From contig JAKPPT010000072.1 in NCBI GenBank assembly GCA_029547205.1, positions 124,001-188,000 of the forward strand: 64,000 bases of DNA, given 5' to 3'. A program made the translations under genes and the position numbers. Under the pieces are notes generated by a model that was not told where the DNA came from, ran no database searches, and was given only the letters and a program-made list of their open reading frames with translations. Shown in pieces: positions 1-7,881 of this stretch (its first letter is position 1; every line of letters begins with the position of its first letter). This stretch comes from Spirochaetota bacterium. GTDB taxonomy: Bacteria > Spirochaetota > Spirochaetia > Treponematales > UBA12059.

Positions 1-73
1 AAGAATCAATATCGTTTTTAATTGATTCAAATGATGGAGCGGTTCCGCCAATGACTAAAACTGCATTATTCAT
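1..73 (-). CDS. Probable thiamine pyrophosphokinase, N-terminal fragment
   Basis: Only the first 24 codons lie in the window; the gene continues past base 1. The frame starts with ATG (71..73 on the plus strand) and reads MNNAVLVIGGTAPSFESIKN. A short hydrophobic strand followed by GG-x-APSFE near the N-terminus resembles thiamine diphosphokinase (ThiN), which makes thiamine diphosphate from thiamine and ATP. The gene is divergent from the CCA-adding enzyme gene, about 50 nt apart. The reading frame is likely real, but the product name rests on very few residues. Confidence 0.45.
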   Translation of the reverse strand, partial: MNNAVLVIGGTAPSFESIKNDIDS

Positions 74-124
74 AATCCGCATGCTACCAGAGCATAACAC
101 TTCTTACAAGCAGGTACGGTAACT

Positions 125-1471
125 ATGAAAATAAGAATTCCTGATGATGTAAAAGCAATTGCTAAAATCTTTAAGGTTCATGGTTTTCAATGCTATGCAG
201 TTGGCGGAGCGGTTCGTGATAGTCTACTCAATAAGCAGCCTGTGGATTGGGATCTGGCTACCGATGCTTTACCCGAAAATGTTATTGCGATGTTTAAGGC
301 AGTTATTCCTACAGGAATACAGCATGGAACAGTAACAATTCGCTGGAAAGGCAAATCCTTTGAGACTACTACGTTTCGCATTGAAAGTGATTATTCGGAT
401 TCCCGGCATCCTGACACTGTTTCTTATACCGATTCATTGCAATTGGATCTTGCCCGGCGCGATTTTACCATCAATAGTCTTGCAGCAGATCCATTCAATG
501 GCACTGTGATTGATTATTTTAATGGTATAGAAGATTTACGTTCACGAATTGTGAGAGCGGTTGGCACACCGCTTGAGCGATTTAATGAAGATGTATTGCG
601 TACTTTGCGCGCTATACGGTTTGCTGGTGTTTTACAGTTTACGATTGAACCAGAAACATTTCATGCAATTTCATTGGCTTTAGAAAAATTTCCCCTTGTT
701 TCTGCAGAACGAGTTCGTGATGAATTTTCAAAACTGCTATTGGCACCAAGACCTTCCTATCCATTACAGTTACTCGATGAATCAGGACTTTTAGAGCATA
801 TACTACCAGAACTCAAAGCATGTAAATCGGTTGCCCAGGGCAATATGCATCGATTTGATGTATTTAATCATTTACTAGCTTCGTGTGATGCCAGCCCATC
901 TGATCTTGTTACGAGGCTTTCGGCACTGCTCCATGATATAGCAAAACCGCTCTGTAGGAATAATAACGAGCAAACATTAACATTTTATGGCCACGATATA
1001 GAATCAGCTCATATGACAAAACAAATCCTTACCAGGCTTAAATACCCTAATGCTGTTATTGAAACAGTGTGTGCTTTGATTGCTAACCATATGATTGCAT
1101 ATGATGACAGTTGGACCGATGGCGCAGTACGAAGATTTATTCGAAGAGTAGGTACGGAAAATCTTGATAGGTTTTTTTCTTTAAAAATTGCTGATGCTTC
1201 AGGAATGACAGGTTTGCCACCTGATTTTAGAACAGTGCAAGCTCTATACGAACGCGTTCAAGCAATTATTCAAAATCAGCATGCATTATCCTTAAAAGAT
1301 TTATCGATAAATGGTAATGATTTACAAAAAATCGGTTACCAAAAAGGACCAATACTTGGCAAGGTGTTACAGGAACTTTTAGAAACAGTACTTGATGATC
1401 CTTCGCTCAACACAAAGGATAGACTGCTCTATATTGCAGAACGGCTTAAGAATAAGTATTTGCAGCCATAA
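125..1471 (+). CDS. cca: CCA tRNA nucleotidyltransferase (poly(A) polymerase/HD family)
   Basis: This enzyme adds or repairs the CCA end of tRNAs in the cytoplasm. The class II nucleotidyltransferase head is at residues about 18-150: YAVGGAVRD, the metal-binding DWDLAT, HGTVT and ETTTFR. A tRNA-binding helical region follows, then an HD domain around residues 265-350 (ALLHDIAK, later a GHD). The length of 448 aa is normal for HD-containing CCA enzymes. The only tRNA gene in the window (7770..7842) does not encode CCA, so the organism needs this activity. Poly(A) polymerase is the alternative family function and cannot be excluded by eye. The start is ATG with only a weak AGGT upstream; it is the first ATG before the conserved head. 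Confidence 0.9.
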   Translation: MKIRIPDDVKAIAKIFKVHGFQCYAVGGAVRDSLLNKQPVDWDLATDALPENVIAMFKAVIPTGIQHGTVTIRWKGKSFETTTFRIESDYSDSRHPDTVSYTDSLQLDLARRDFTINSLAADPFNGTVIDYFNGIEDLRSRIVRAVGTPLERFNEDVLRTLRAIRFAGVLQFTIEPETFHAISLALEKFPLVSAERVRDEFSKLLLAPRPSYPLQLLDESGLLEHILPELKACKSVAQGNMHRFDVFNHLLASCDASPSDLVTRLSALLHDIAKPLCRNNNEQTLTFYGHDIESAHMTKQILTRLKYPNAVIETVCALIANHMIAYDDSWTDGAVRRFIRRVGTENLDRFFSLKIADASGMTGLPPDFRTVQALYERVQAIIQNQHALSLKDLSINGNDLQKIGYQKGPILGKVLQELLETVLDDPSLNTKDRLLYIAERLKNKYLQP

Positions 1472-1525
1472 TCACATATTACAGCATGAAACTGATATTT
1501 GAGAAAATAACTGGATAGTACAACA

Positions 1526-3568
1526 TTACTGCAACGGTGCAAAATATCCAGTTTCTTCCTTGCCCGATTTATTTCTGAGGTACACCTCTATACCAATGGG
1601 AAGATAATTCTGCCCAAATAGTGGATCTGCGGTCGAGGTAAACGAAAGCCGGTAAAGACCAGACTTTTGCTGCAGTAATTGGTTTACAAGTGGTGCTAAT
1701 CCAAGAGGTGAGTCAGCATCAATTATAGTTCCCTGAGTGTTGGTACACAGATATGTCAACATTTGATCAGATGCCAATTTTGAAAATGTTATAGCATACA
1801 GTGATGTACGATTATTTGAAAGCAAAAGTAAAAGTTCTCGTACTCCACTTTCTTGAAAAGATTGTTCACGTATTGAACCTGATGTAATAAAAATTATTGA
1901 GCGATGTTTTGAATTTTTAACAAGATCATTAACAGCTAATTTTAAGGCTGTATCAAACCGCCAATTATTGTCTTGCGGCATTGAAAGAATCGATCGTATT
2001 ATTTCCTGTCTGTCCCCTGAAACAGCAGGATGAGCAGTTTTACCTGCATAAATCAATGAAATTTCAGCTTCTGCAGGAAGATTATTCAATAATGATGTTA
2101 GACTATCACGTACTTTTGTTTTTTGTACTGCAATAGCAGGAGAAGCCTCTATAATAAGAATAATTCGATGATCTTTTGATTCATCCAGTGAACCTTCAAA
2201 GGTTAAATTTGTTACAGGCTTTATAATTTCATTTTTTTTATCAATTGGAATTCCGTTTTGAATTGTCCGTTCAATTTTGGTAATCATTTCTGTGAGATAA
2301 AAGTTATAAATATTTAAGCCAATAACCGGTTTGCCGTATCTATCACGTACAGAAACATCAATGAATATTTTAGGGAAACTACTTGTTATAATCTTTTCTG
2401 ATTCTACAATTAGACCGGAGTATTTTGTAGTTTCATCCGAAATAATCAATATGCGGGATTTGTCAAAATCTGTAACGAGTAAATCACCATTTATATCATA
2501 TACAGCAGAGGTAAAGCGGGAAGAAGTGTCTTCATCAGAATATAATACGCGTATTTCATCTGATGCAAGATCAAGCTGTAAAATAGTATTACTATCGGCA
2601 ATAATAAGCGAATCGTCTTTCCATAAGAGACTTTCAGGTTTATGAAGTCTGCCTTTTGCATATTCTGTTATGTAATTTCCAAAAAGATCGAATGCAATAA
2701 CAGATTTGTAAACTGCATCAGCAACATAGATTCTGTCATTATGAACAGCTATTCCGGTTGGAATTTTTAAGCCGTTAAAATTTATTGATTTTCCAGTAAA
2801 CGATGCTATGAAATTACCATTTTTATCAAGTTTTACAATAGAGCTGTCACCTACAGATGTTACATATAAAAACCCGGTGGTGTCTTCAGCAATGAATTGT
2901 GGGCCGATAATTTTACCTGCTGCCATATACGCTGTAATTGCCCCTGTTGGAGAAAGCTTTGCAATTCGATTTGATTGAAATTCTGTTACAAAATAATTCC
3001 CTTCAGTATCCTGAATACAGGAAAATGGTCTATCAAATCCCCCGGGGTTACCAGGATTTTTTTCTATAATTACGCCATTGGGGTTTACTGTGACGAGCTG
3101 ATTATTCCCATGACCAACAACTATAAAGTTACCATTTGGTAAAGGAAAAACTGCGGAAGGTCTCAGGAAAAAATCCTGATTTTTCTGTCTTCCGGGAATA
3201 GTAATTGCTATGGAGTAATTCTGTTCCAGTGGCTTAATAAATATATTAGTAAAGAGCTCAATATAAGAATTTACGAATATAGATGGTTTAATTGAAACTG
3301 CATCTTTCCATCGTGCCAGTGCTGTGTTGTTAAATCCAGCACGCATGTAAGCTTTGCCTAACCAGAAGAGCAATAGTGGATCACGAGGAGCATTAGCCAG
3401 CGCTTTTTCAAACAAAAGTATAGCTTCACCATATTTTGCTGTATTAAACGCAGTAACACCGAGACGAAAATTTTCTTTTACAAGCGGATTTTGTATTTCA
3501 TAAGCATATTGAGCAAAGAGCGGAAGTGCAATAAAAAATAATAGTATTGAATAAAGGACACGTTTCAT
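1526..3568 (-). CDS. Exported TPR / NHL-propeller / vWA-like protein
   Basis: A 680-residue exported protein with a signal peptide at residues 1-19 (MKRVLYSILLFFIALPLFA, then Q). TPR-like helices lie at about 30-95. NHL-type beta-propeller repeats run from about 135 to 380, with recurring short blades such as GNFIVVGHG, GNYFVTEFQ and GFLYVTSVG. A vWA-like fold lies at about 466-650. The MIDAS motif of that vWA is degenerate: IIEASPAIA replaces the usual D-x-S-x-S, so metal-dependent ligand binding is doubtful. It is the last gene of a minus-strand operon and overlaps the upstream TPR gene by 4 nt (ATGA). The role is unknown; it is probably an envelope protein that holds other proteins or peptidoglycan components. 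Confidence 0.8.
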   Translation of the reverse strand: MKRVLYSILLFFIALPLFAQYAYEIQNPLVKENFRLGVTAFNTAKYGEAILLFEKALANAPRDPLLLFWLGKAYMRAGFNNTALARWKDAVSIKPSIFVNSYIELFTNIFIKPLEQNYSIAITIPGRQKNQDFFLRPSAVFPLPNGNFIVVGHGNNQLVTVNPNGVIIEKNPGNPGGFDRPFSCIQDTEGNYFVTEFQSNRIAKLSPTGAITAYMAAGKIIGPQFIAEDTTGFLYVTSVGDSSIVKLDKNGNFIASFTGKSINFNGLKIPTGIAVHNDRIYVADAVYKSVIAFDLFGNYITEYAKGRLHKPESLLWKDDSLIIADSNTILQLDLASDEIRVLYSDEDTSSRFTSAVYDINGDLLVTDFDKSRILIISDETTKYSGLIVESEKIITSSFPKIFIDVSVRDRYGKPVIGLNIYNFYLTEMITKIERTIQNGIPIDKKNEIIKPVTNLTFEGSLDESKDHRIILIIEASPAIAVQKTKVRDSLTSLLNNLPAEAEISLIYAGKTAHPAVSGDRQEIIRSILSMPQDNNWRFDTALKLAVNDLVKNSKHRSIIFITSGSIREQSFQESGVRELLLLLSNNRTSLYAITFSKLASDQMLTYLCTNTQGTIIDADSPLGLAPLVNQLLQQKSGLYRLSFTSTADPLFGQNYLPIGIEVYLRNKSGKEETGYFAPLQ

Positions 3569-4242
3569 AGCAGAGCTGCCTTTTCAATAATTTCTTTATG
3601 AGTCTTTAGTTCATTATTATGAGGCATGAGAGAAAATGCTTTTTGAATGTACGGTAATGCATCTGAAACTTTTCCCATTTTATAATAGATCCAGGCAACA
3701 GAATCCAGGTAATAGGGATTTTGCGGTTGTAATTTTAGAGCATTCATGCATAAACTGAGGGCTCGCGAAAATTCTTGGGTTGTTTCGGCAAGTATATAGC
3801 CAAAATCGTTAAGTGCAGTTGCCTGTGACGGATTTTGATTGAGGATTTTTTGATAGAGTTCAAGCGCTTTTGAAAAATCTTTTTGTTTATATGCAGCATA
3901 GGCTTCCAAAAGTTCTGCAGTAATATCTTTTTGCGCTGCAAGTTTTTTTAATTCATAGTCAGCAAGTTTTATTCTTCCAGTAATTGTATAAATATAAGCA
4001 AGTAGTAATCTGCATTGCCTGGATTTTTCTGGAGTGATGTCAGCGGTTATTAGTTGTTCAAGATAAACAAGAGCATTGTCATAATCTTTTAATTGTAAAT
4101 AACATAAGCCCAAAAGATAGGCTGCATCAAGATATTCATCATCTTTAAGCTCTGCATCAGCAAGCAAGAGTATAGTATCTTCAATGTTTCCATTTTCATA
4201 TTCTTTAAATGCCTGTTCTAATATACTTTTTTGAGTATTCAT
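3565..4242 (-). CDS. TPR-repeat protein
   Basis: A 225-residue protein made almost entirely of tetratricopeptide repeats, with helical pairs such as AYLLGLCYLQLKDYDNALVYL and ALNDFGYILAETTQEFSRAL. There is no signal peptide or membrane segment, so it is probably cytoplasmic and binds another protein. Its ATG shares one base with the surE stop (TAATG), and its own stop overlaps the next gene by 4 nt, so translation is likely coupled. No enzymatic function can be read from the sequence. Confidence 0.85.
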   Translation of the reverse strand: MNTQKSILEQAFKEYENGNIEDTILLLADAELKDDEYLDAAYLLGLCYLQLKDYDNALVYLEQLITADITPEKSRQCRLLLAYIYTITGRIKLADYELKKLAAQKDITAELLEAYAAYKQKDFSKALELYQKILNQNPSQATALNDFGYILAETTQEFSRALSLCMNALKLQPQNPYYLDSVAWIYYKMGKVSDALPYIQKAFSLMPHNNELKTHKEIIEKAALL

Positions 4243-5003
4243 TATCTATCCTTTATAATTTGACGGGGAAGTATGCTATGTTTTTTCATCCATTCGTGTG
4301 CAAGTGTCGGTGCAATTTCGATAGGTGTAATTGAAACATAACCATTTGATACAGCATATTCATCGCTATCCCTATCTTCGATGGTTGTTATGCAGCCTTC
4401 CGTATAAAAGCAATAGCTTGTACCCCCTGTTGTATGAACTGCTTCCATTTTGTCTTTGTAAACACGGCGGCATAAACTTGTCCAATATGCAGTATATACG
4501 TGATCAGGTTCAGCATTGGGTGCATTTATATTAAAGAATATTCCTGGTTCCCATAGCGTTTTAATTGTTTCGATATTTTGAGCTATATAACGCGCCAGTG
4601 CAGTGTACTGAAATGGCTCTGAGAATTCAGCAAGAGAGACAGCAATACCGGGTATATTAACCATTGCGGCTTGTCTTGCTGCAGCAGCTGTGCCGGAATA
4701 AATAATATCAGTACCCAGGTTAGGACCGCGGTTTATTCCTGATATTACAATGTCAGGTGAAAATTGTACGGCCTTGTGGTGTACTAATAATACACAATCA
4801 ACAGGTGTTCCGGAACATGAATAAAAACAATCAGCATGTTTTTTTAAGAGTAAAGGATGCTTTAATGTCATCGCATGGCTTTTCCCTGAATGTTCTATTT
4901 CAGGAGCAACAACACATACCGTATGATTTTTTTGTAATTCCTGATATAGTGCAAGCAAGCCCGGTGCCTGATATCCATCATCATTTGTTAATAAAATATT
5001 CAT
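4242..5003 (-). CDS. surE: 5'/3'-nucleotidase SurE
   Basis: SurE is a cytoplasmic metal-dependent phosphatase of nucleoside monophosphates. The N-terminus MNILLTNDDGYQAPGL carries the family metal-binding NDD motif. Further signatures are the CSGTPVDCV segment, VISGINRGPNLGTDIIYSGTAAAARQA and GIAVSL. The length of 253 aa is typical. The gene follows the galactokinase-like gene by 6 nt and precedes the TPR gene with a one-base overlap, all in one operon. SurE is widespread in spirochaetes. Confidence 0.95.
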   Translation of the reverse strand: MNILLTNDDGYQAPGLLALYQELQKNHTVCVVAPEIEHSGKSHAMTLKHPLLLKKHADCFYSCSGTPVDCVLLVHHKAVQFSPDIVISGINRGPNLGTDIIYSGTAAAARQAAMVNIPGIAVSLAEFSEPFQYTALARYIAQNIETIKTLWEPGIFFNINAPNAEPDHVYTAYWTSLCRRVYKDKMEAVHTTGGTSYCFYTEGCITTIEDRDSDEYAVSNGYVSITPIEIAPTLAHEWMKKHSILPRQIIKDR

Positions 5004-5009
5004 AGTGTC

Positions 5010-6206
5010 CTATCGATAGTTCTTTGTTTCAAGAATTTCTGAAACATTATGTACTGCAATACCTTTTCCTGCTTTGCAAATATAGAGTTTTGGGTGAAAG
5101 CCAAAGATTCTCTCATAATCTTCAAAGTTAAGTTCTATAGAATTGACAATTTCATCATCTGCAAGCGCAATCATACAACCGCCAAAGCCATTACCAATCA
5201 TTCTGGCGCAGTATACACCTTTGGTTTCTAGAAGATGCTTTGAAAGCCAGTCAATTTCCGGACAGGAAATTTCATAATAGTTCCGTAAACCTTGCTGAGA
5301 TTTGTTAATATGCTTTGCCAACCATGTAATATCACGCTGGTGTATCTGTTCACGGATTTCTTTTATACGCATTATTTCTTCATGTAAAAATAAACAGTGG
5401 CGTCTGCTTGTTTCCTGTACCGAACCAAGAATTTCATCAAGATCATCAATTGTAACATCACGGAAAGATTTCTTTTTCAAAAGATTCGTAATCAATCGGC
5501 ATTCTTCAATTCTTTTTTTGTGTTCATTTTCGACAGGGATCCGCGGAACCTGAGAATCGATAAGAACTATTGATTTATTTTGTAGTGAAAACGGTAATGG
5601 CTCCATCCATGATTTATAAGTATCGATATACAGGAGCGCATCGGGTTGTGCAAAAAAAATACTTTGTAATTGATCAATAGAAGGATTTCTTCCAAAATAT
5701 GACTGTTCAATTTGCATAATGAGCTTGATCATATCTTCTGCATGTAAATCAAGCCGTAAGATATGTGAGAATGCTAACAGCAAAGCAGCGAGTATCGTAT
5801 GGGTATTACCAAGACCAATTCCCTGAGGAATTGAATCAGAAATTGTAACATTGTACCCATTATAGTATGTTTCATCATTGCCCAGGCAGTAATATAGAAC
5901 ACTTTTTATAAGATTAGCCCATCGGTCTTCTTTTTTAAATTTCAAATTATTCATAGTAATGCGTTTGCGTTCGTTGAGATCATGTGCATAACAGCGTAAT
6001 GCAGTATCTCTGCGCTGTGACACTGCTACCATTACCTGGAGTGAAAGAGGTATTGAGAGAGTAATTCCATCGGTTTCTGTTGTATGTTCTCCAAGAATTC
6101 GTACAATTCCCGGTACAGATGCAACAAATTCTGGCTGAACATCAAATTCAGCCTTATGAATTGCTGCAAACTCAAGCAATGGATCTCTGGTTTCTTTCAA
6201 AATCAT
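5010..6206 (-). CDS. Galactokinase-like GHMP kinase, divergent catalytic motifs
   Basis: A 398-residue member of the GHMP kinase superfamily, closest by eye to galactokinase (galactose + ATP to galactose-1-phosphate). The galactokinase signature region at residues 31-46 reads VPGIVRILGEHTTETD. The usual Arg after PG is Ile34, and the Asp of EHTD is Thr43. The ATP loop at 126-140 reads SIPQGIGLGNTHTILA, without the usual serine run. The putative catalytic Asp (SIDQLQS, residue 178) and the C-terminal GNGFGGCMIAL motif are kept. It is first in the galK-like/surE/TPR/NHL operon. It may act on another sugar, or be a non-catalytic sugar sensor. The ATG at 6206 has AAGGAA almost touching it, so ribosome recognition is unusual. 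Confidence 0.75.
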   Translation of the reverse strand: MILKETRDPLLEFAAIHKAEFDVQPEFVASVPGIVRILGEHTTETDGITLSIPLSLQVMVAVSQRRDTALRCYAHDLNERKRITMNNLKFKKEDRWANLIKSVLYYCLGNDETYYNGYNVTISDSIPQGIGLGNTHTILAALLLAFSHILRLDLHAEDMIKLIMQIEQSYFGRNPSIDQLQSIFFAQPDALLYIDTYKSWMEPLPFSLQNKSIVLIDSQVPRIPVENEHKKRIEECRLITNLLKKKSFRDVTIDDLDEILGSVQETSRRHCLFLHEEIMRIKEIREQIHQRDITWLAKHINKSQQGLRNYYEISCPEIDWLSKHLLETKGVYCARMIGNGFGGCMIALADDEIVNSIELNFEDYERIFGFHPKLYICKAGKGIAVHNVSEILETKNYR

Positions 6207-6223
6207 TTCCTTATCAGGATATA

Positions 6224-6252
6224 ATGATACAATAAATTGCTAATCCTATCAA
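6224..6252 (-). promoter_or_regulatory. Predicted promoter of galK-like/surE operon
   Basis: On the minus strand TTGATA (6252..6247) is followed after 17 nt by TATCAT (6229..6224). The predicted transcript would begin about 10 nt before the ATG at 6206. Confidence 0.45.
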
Positions 6253-6280
6253 TGTTTTTTTAGTAATCTAGAAAATTATT

Positions 6281-6309
6281 TTGACATTTCTTTTGCTCTA
6301 TTTTACAAT
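6281..6309 (+). promoter_or_regulatory. Predicted sigma-70 promoter, leaderless arrangement
   Basis: A consensus TTGACA (6281..6286), a 17-nt spacer and TACAAT (6304..6309). The ATG of the lipoprotein gene begins at 6316, seven bases after the -10 box, which is where transcription itself should start. There is no Shine-Dalgarno sequence. Confidence 0.65.
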
Positions 6310-6315
6310 ATACTC

Positions 6316-6906
6316 ATGAAGTATTTCAAACTTTCATATAAATTGCTTCTGTTTTTTATATTGATAGCATGTGTTTTGCCCTTCAGTTGTAAAACGGTAG
6401 AGCCAAAACATCCAGAAGCTCAGCAGGAACAAGTTGAAGCTGTTAGTGCTGCTACCGAAGAAGTTACACCTGCATCAAACACTCAGGAAAAGCCAGAAAC
6501 TGGAGCGGAAAATCCACCTGAGCCAAAGTATGCAACCGAAGAGGAAAAAGCAGAAGCTTTATTTGATATTCGCGAGTTTATTTTTACTCTTAATAAAATA
6601 GTGCAGCGTAAGGACTTTGAAGCCTGGTATGCTTATTTAACTGCAGATTATGTTAAATACTATTCGGATCCGGCTGTTTTAGCAGAATTGTCAAATCAAC
6701 CTACGCTCAGGAAGTATAATATTGTTTTAAAATCTTTAAAAGATTATTTTCTCTATGTTGTGTATCCATCACGACAAAATGATACAGTAGATGAAATTGA
6801 ATATATTGGCTATAATAAAGTAAAAGTATATACTTACGTCAATAATGTTAAATTAGTATTGTATGTGCTTGAAAAAATAAACGGGAAATGGATGATTTCC
6901 AGATAA
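6316..6906 (+). CDS. Probable lipoprotein, function unknown
   Basis: A 196-residue secreted protein. Residues 1-24 form a signal peptide that ends in a spirochaete-type loose lipobox (VLPFSC, Cys25), so it is probably lipidated. A low-complexity linker rich in Glu, Gln, Pro and Ala (about 30-75) precedes a compact domain (about 78-196) with many aromatic residues (WYAYLTADYVKYY, YIGYNKVKVYTYV, GKWMISR). This domain resembles the NTF2-like or SnoaL-like fold of spirochaete lipoproteins, but that is only an impression. It is followed after 48 nt by the HEAT-repeat gene in the same direction. Confidence 0.75.
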   Translation: MKYFKLSYKLLLFFILIACVLPFSCKTVEPKHPEAQQEQVEAVSAATEEVTPASNTQEKPETGAENPPEPKYATEEEKAEALFDIREFIFTLNKIVQRKDFEAWYAYLTADYVKYYSDPAVLAELSNQPTLRKYNIVLKSLKDYFLYVVYPSRQNDTVDEIEYIGYNKVKVYTYVNNVKLVLYVLEKINGKWMISR

Positions 6907-6954
6907 GTGGAAATCATAAAAATATCAAATGTTTTTCCTGTGTGGAGGGAACTT

Positions 6955-7677
6955 ATGCGTAAAATAATGCTTATGCTTGCACTTATCACAGCAGTTATTG
7001 TGCCTATTGCAGCACAATCGAGTTCAGGAGAAAAAACAGTAGAAGAGGCATACCTGCAATCTTCACTCGAATCATTAATAATAAAAGAGCAGGCATATTC
7101 TGACAGCTATGATCAAAAGCTTATAGCTTTGCAATACATTGAAGAAGCTATTAAAAATGGCAGGATGACGGAAGATATTCGTCTTGCGCTTGAATATTTG
7201 GCTTCCGAAGGAAGTTTAATAATTACACGATCTGCTGGGTATGGTAAACCATTAAATAATTACCCTGATATCCGCCGACAGGCTTGTTTACTTTTAGGCA
7301 ATTTTAAGACTGTAGAAGCAAAAGATACGCTTATGAAAATAGCGCTTGCCGACAATGAACCAACGGTAGTTGCAGCAGCAATTCGTTCACTTGGTCAGAT
7401 TAATATCATTGAGAATGATGATGTGACTCAAGCAATTGCCTACATTATTAACAGGTTTGATGTCCTTATGCCGGATAATATTCTGGCGTTTGAAAGTTTA
7501 GTAGCACTTGAAAATATCGCAAATGCAAACAATGGCATTAAAGATCCGGCTGCAATTCGAGCTATCATGAAAATTGCTGAGGGTAATTATATTACTCTCG
7601 TAAAGCAAAAAGCTCGTGATTTGTTAGATAAGCTCAAAAAAATGTCTTCATCTTCAAGTTCTGGAAGTGGCAAATAG
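6955..7677 (+). CDS. Exported HEAT-repeat protein
   Basis: I placed the start at ATG 6955, which has GGAGG eight bases upstream and begins a clear signal peptide (MRKIMLMLALITAVIVPIAAQ). An in-frame upstream ATG at 6907 lacks both. The mature protein (about 220 aa) contains HEAT/PBS-type helical repeats: RRQACLLLGNFKTVEAKDTL and VVAAAIRSLGQINIIENDDV. The C-terminus is rich in Ser and Gly. It is likely a periplasmic scaffold. It is cotranscribed with the lipoprotein gene upstream and ends at the terminator 7699..7730. Confidence 0.8.
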   Translation: MRKIMLMLALITAVIVPIAAQSSSGEKTVEEAYLQSSLESLIIKEQAYSDSYDQKLIALQYIEEAIKNGRMTEDIRLALEYLASEGSLIITRSAGYGKPLNNYPDIRRQACLLLGNFKTVEAKDTLMKIALADNEPTVVAAAIRSLGQINIIENDDVTQAIAYIINRFDVLMPDNILAFESLVALENIANANNGIKDPAAIRAIMKIAEGNYITLVKQKARDLLDKLKKMSSSSSSGSGK

Positions 7678-7698
7678 GCATTTGTAATATGCAAATTT

Positions 7699-7730
7699 AA
7701 TGGCTGTCATGTAGTGACAGCCATTTTTTT
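7699..7730 (+). terminator. Rho-independent terminator
   Basis: A perfect 11-bp stem (AATGGCTGTCA / TGACAGCCATT) with a 5-nt loop, followed by a T run. It ends the 6316-6955 operon. Confidence 0.9.
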
Positions 7731-7740
7731 AATCTACAAT

Positions 7741-7765
7741 AAAAAAAGGCACCGTATCTGGTGCC
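7741..7765 (-). terminator. Rho-independent terminator of tRNA-Arg
   Basis: On the minus strand GGCACC-AGATAC-GGTGCC is followed by seven T. It lies 4 nt after the tRNA gene. Confidence 0.88.
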
Positions 7766-7769
7766 CTTT

Positions 7770-7842
7770 GAGCGATGCGCGATTCGAACGCGCCACCTAC
7801 AGCTCCGGAGGCTGTCGCTCTATCCAAATGAGCTAATCGCTC
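7770..7842 (-). tRNA. tRNA-Arg (anticodon CCG)
   Basis: The minus strand folds into a cloverleaf with a perfect 7-bp acceptor stem (GAGCGAT / ATCGCTC) and an anticodon stem ACAGC / GCTGT around the loop CTCCGGA, giving anticodon CCG. The T-arm is GGCGCGTTCGAATCGCGC-like. The discriminator base is A and CCA is not encoded. The gene has its own promoter overlapping the neuB stop and a terminator directly behind it. Confidence 0.95.
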
Positions 7843-7852
7843 GTTTCGTATG

Positions 7853-7881
7853 ATAGTAAATATTTTTGGTACGTTAGTCAA
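7853..7881 (-). promoter_or_regulatory. Predicted tRNA-Arg promoter
   Basis: On the minus strand TTGACT (7881..7876, overlapping the neuB stop codon) is followed after 17 nt by TACTAT (7858..7853). The predicted start is about 4 nt before the tRNA 5' end. Confidence 0.6.

Noticed and set aside
1507-1553. A terminator between cca and the convergent 680-residue gene
   Set aside because: AACTGGATA / TATCCAGTT pair, but the loop is 29 nt, part of the stem lies in coding sequence and there is no T run on the plus strand.
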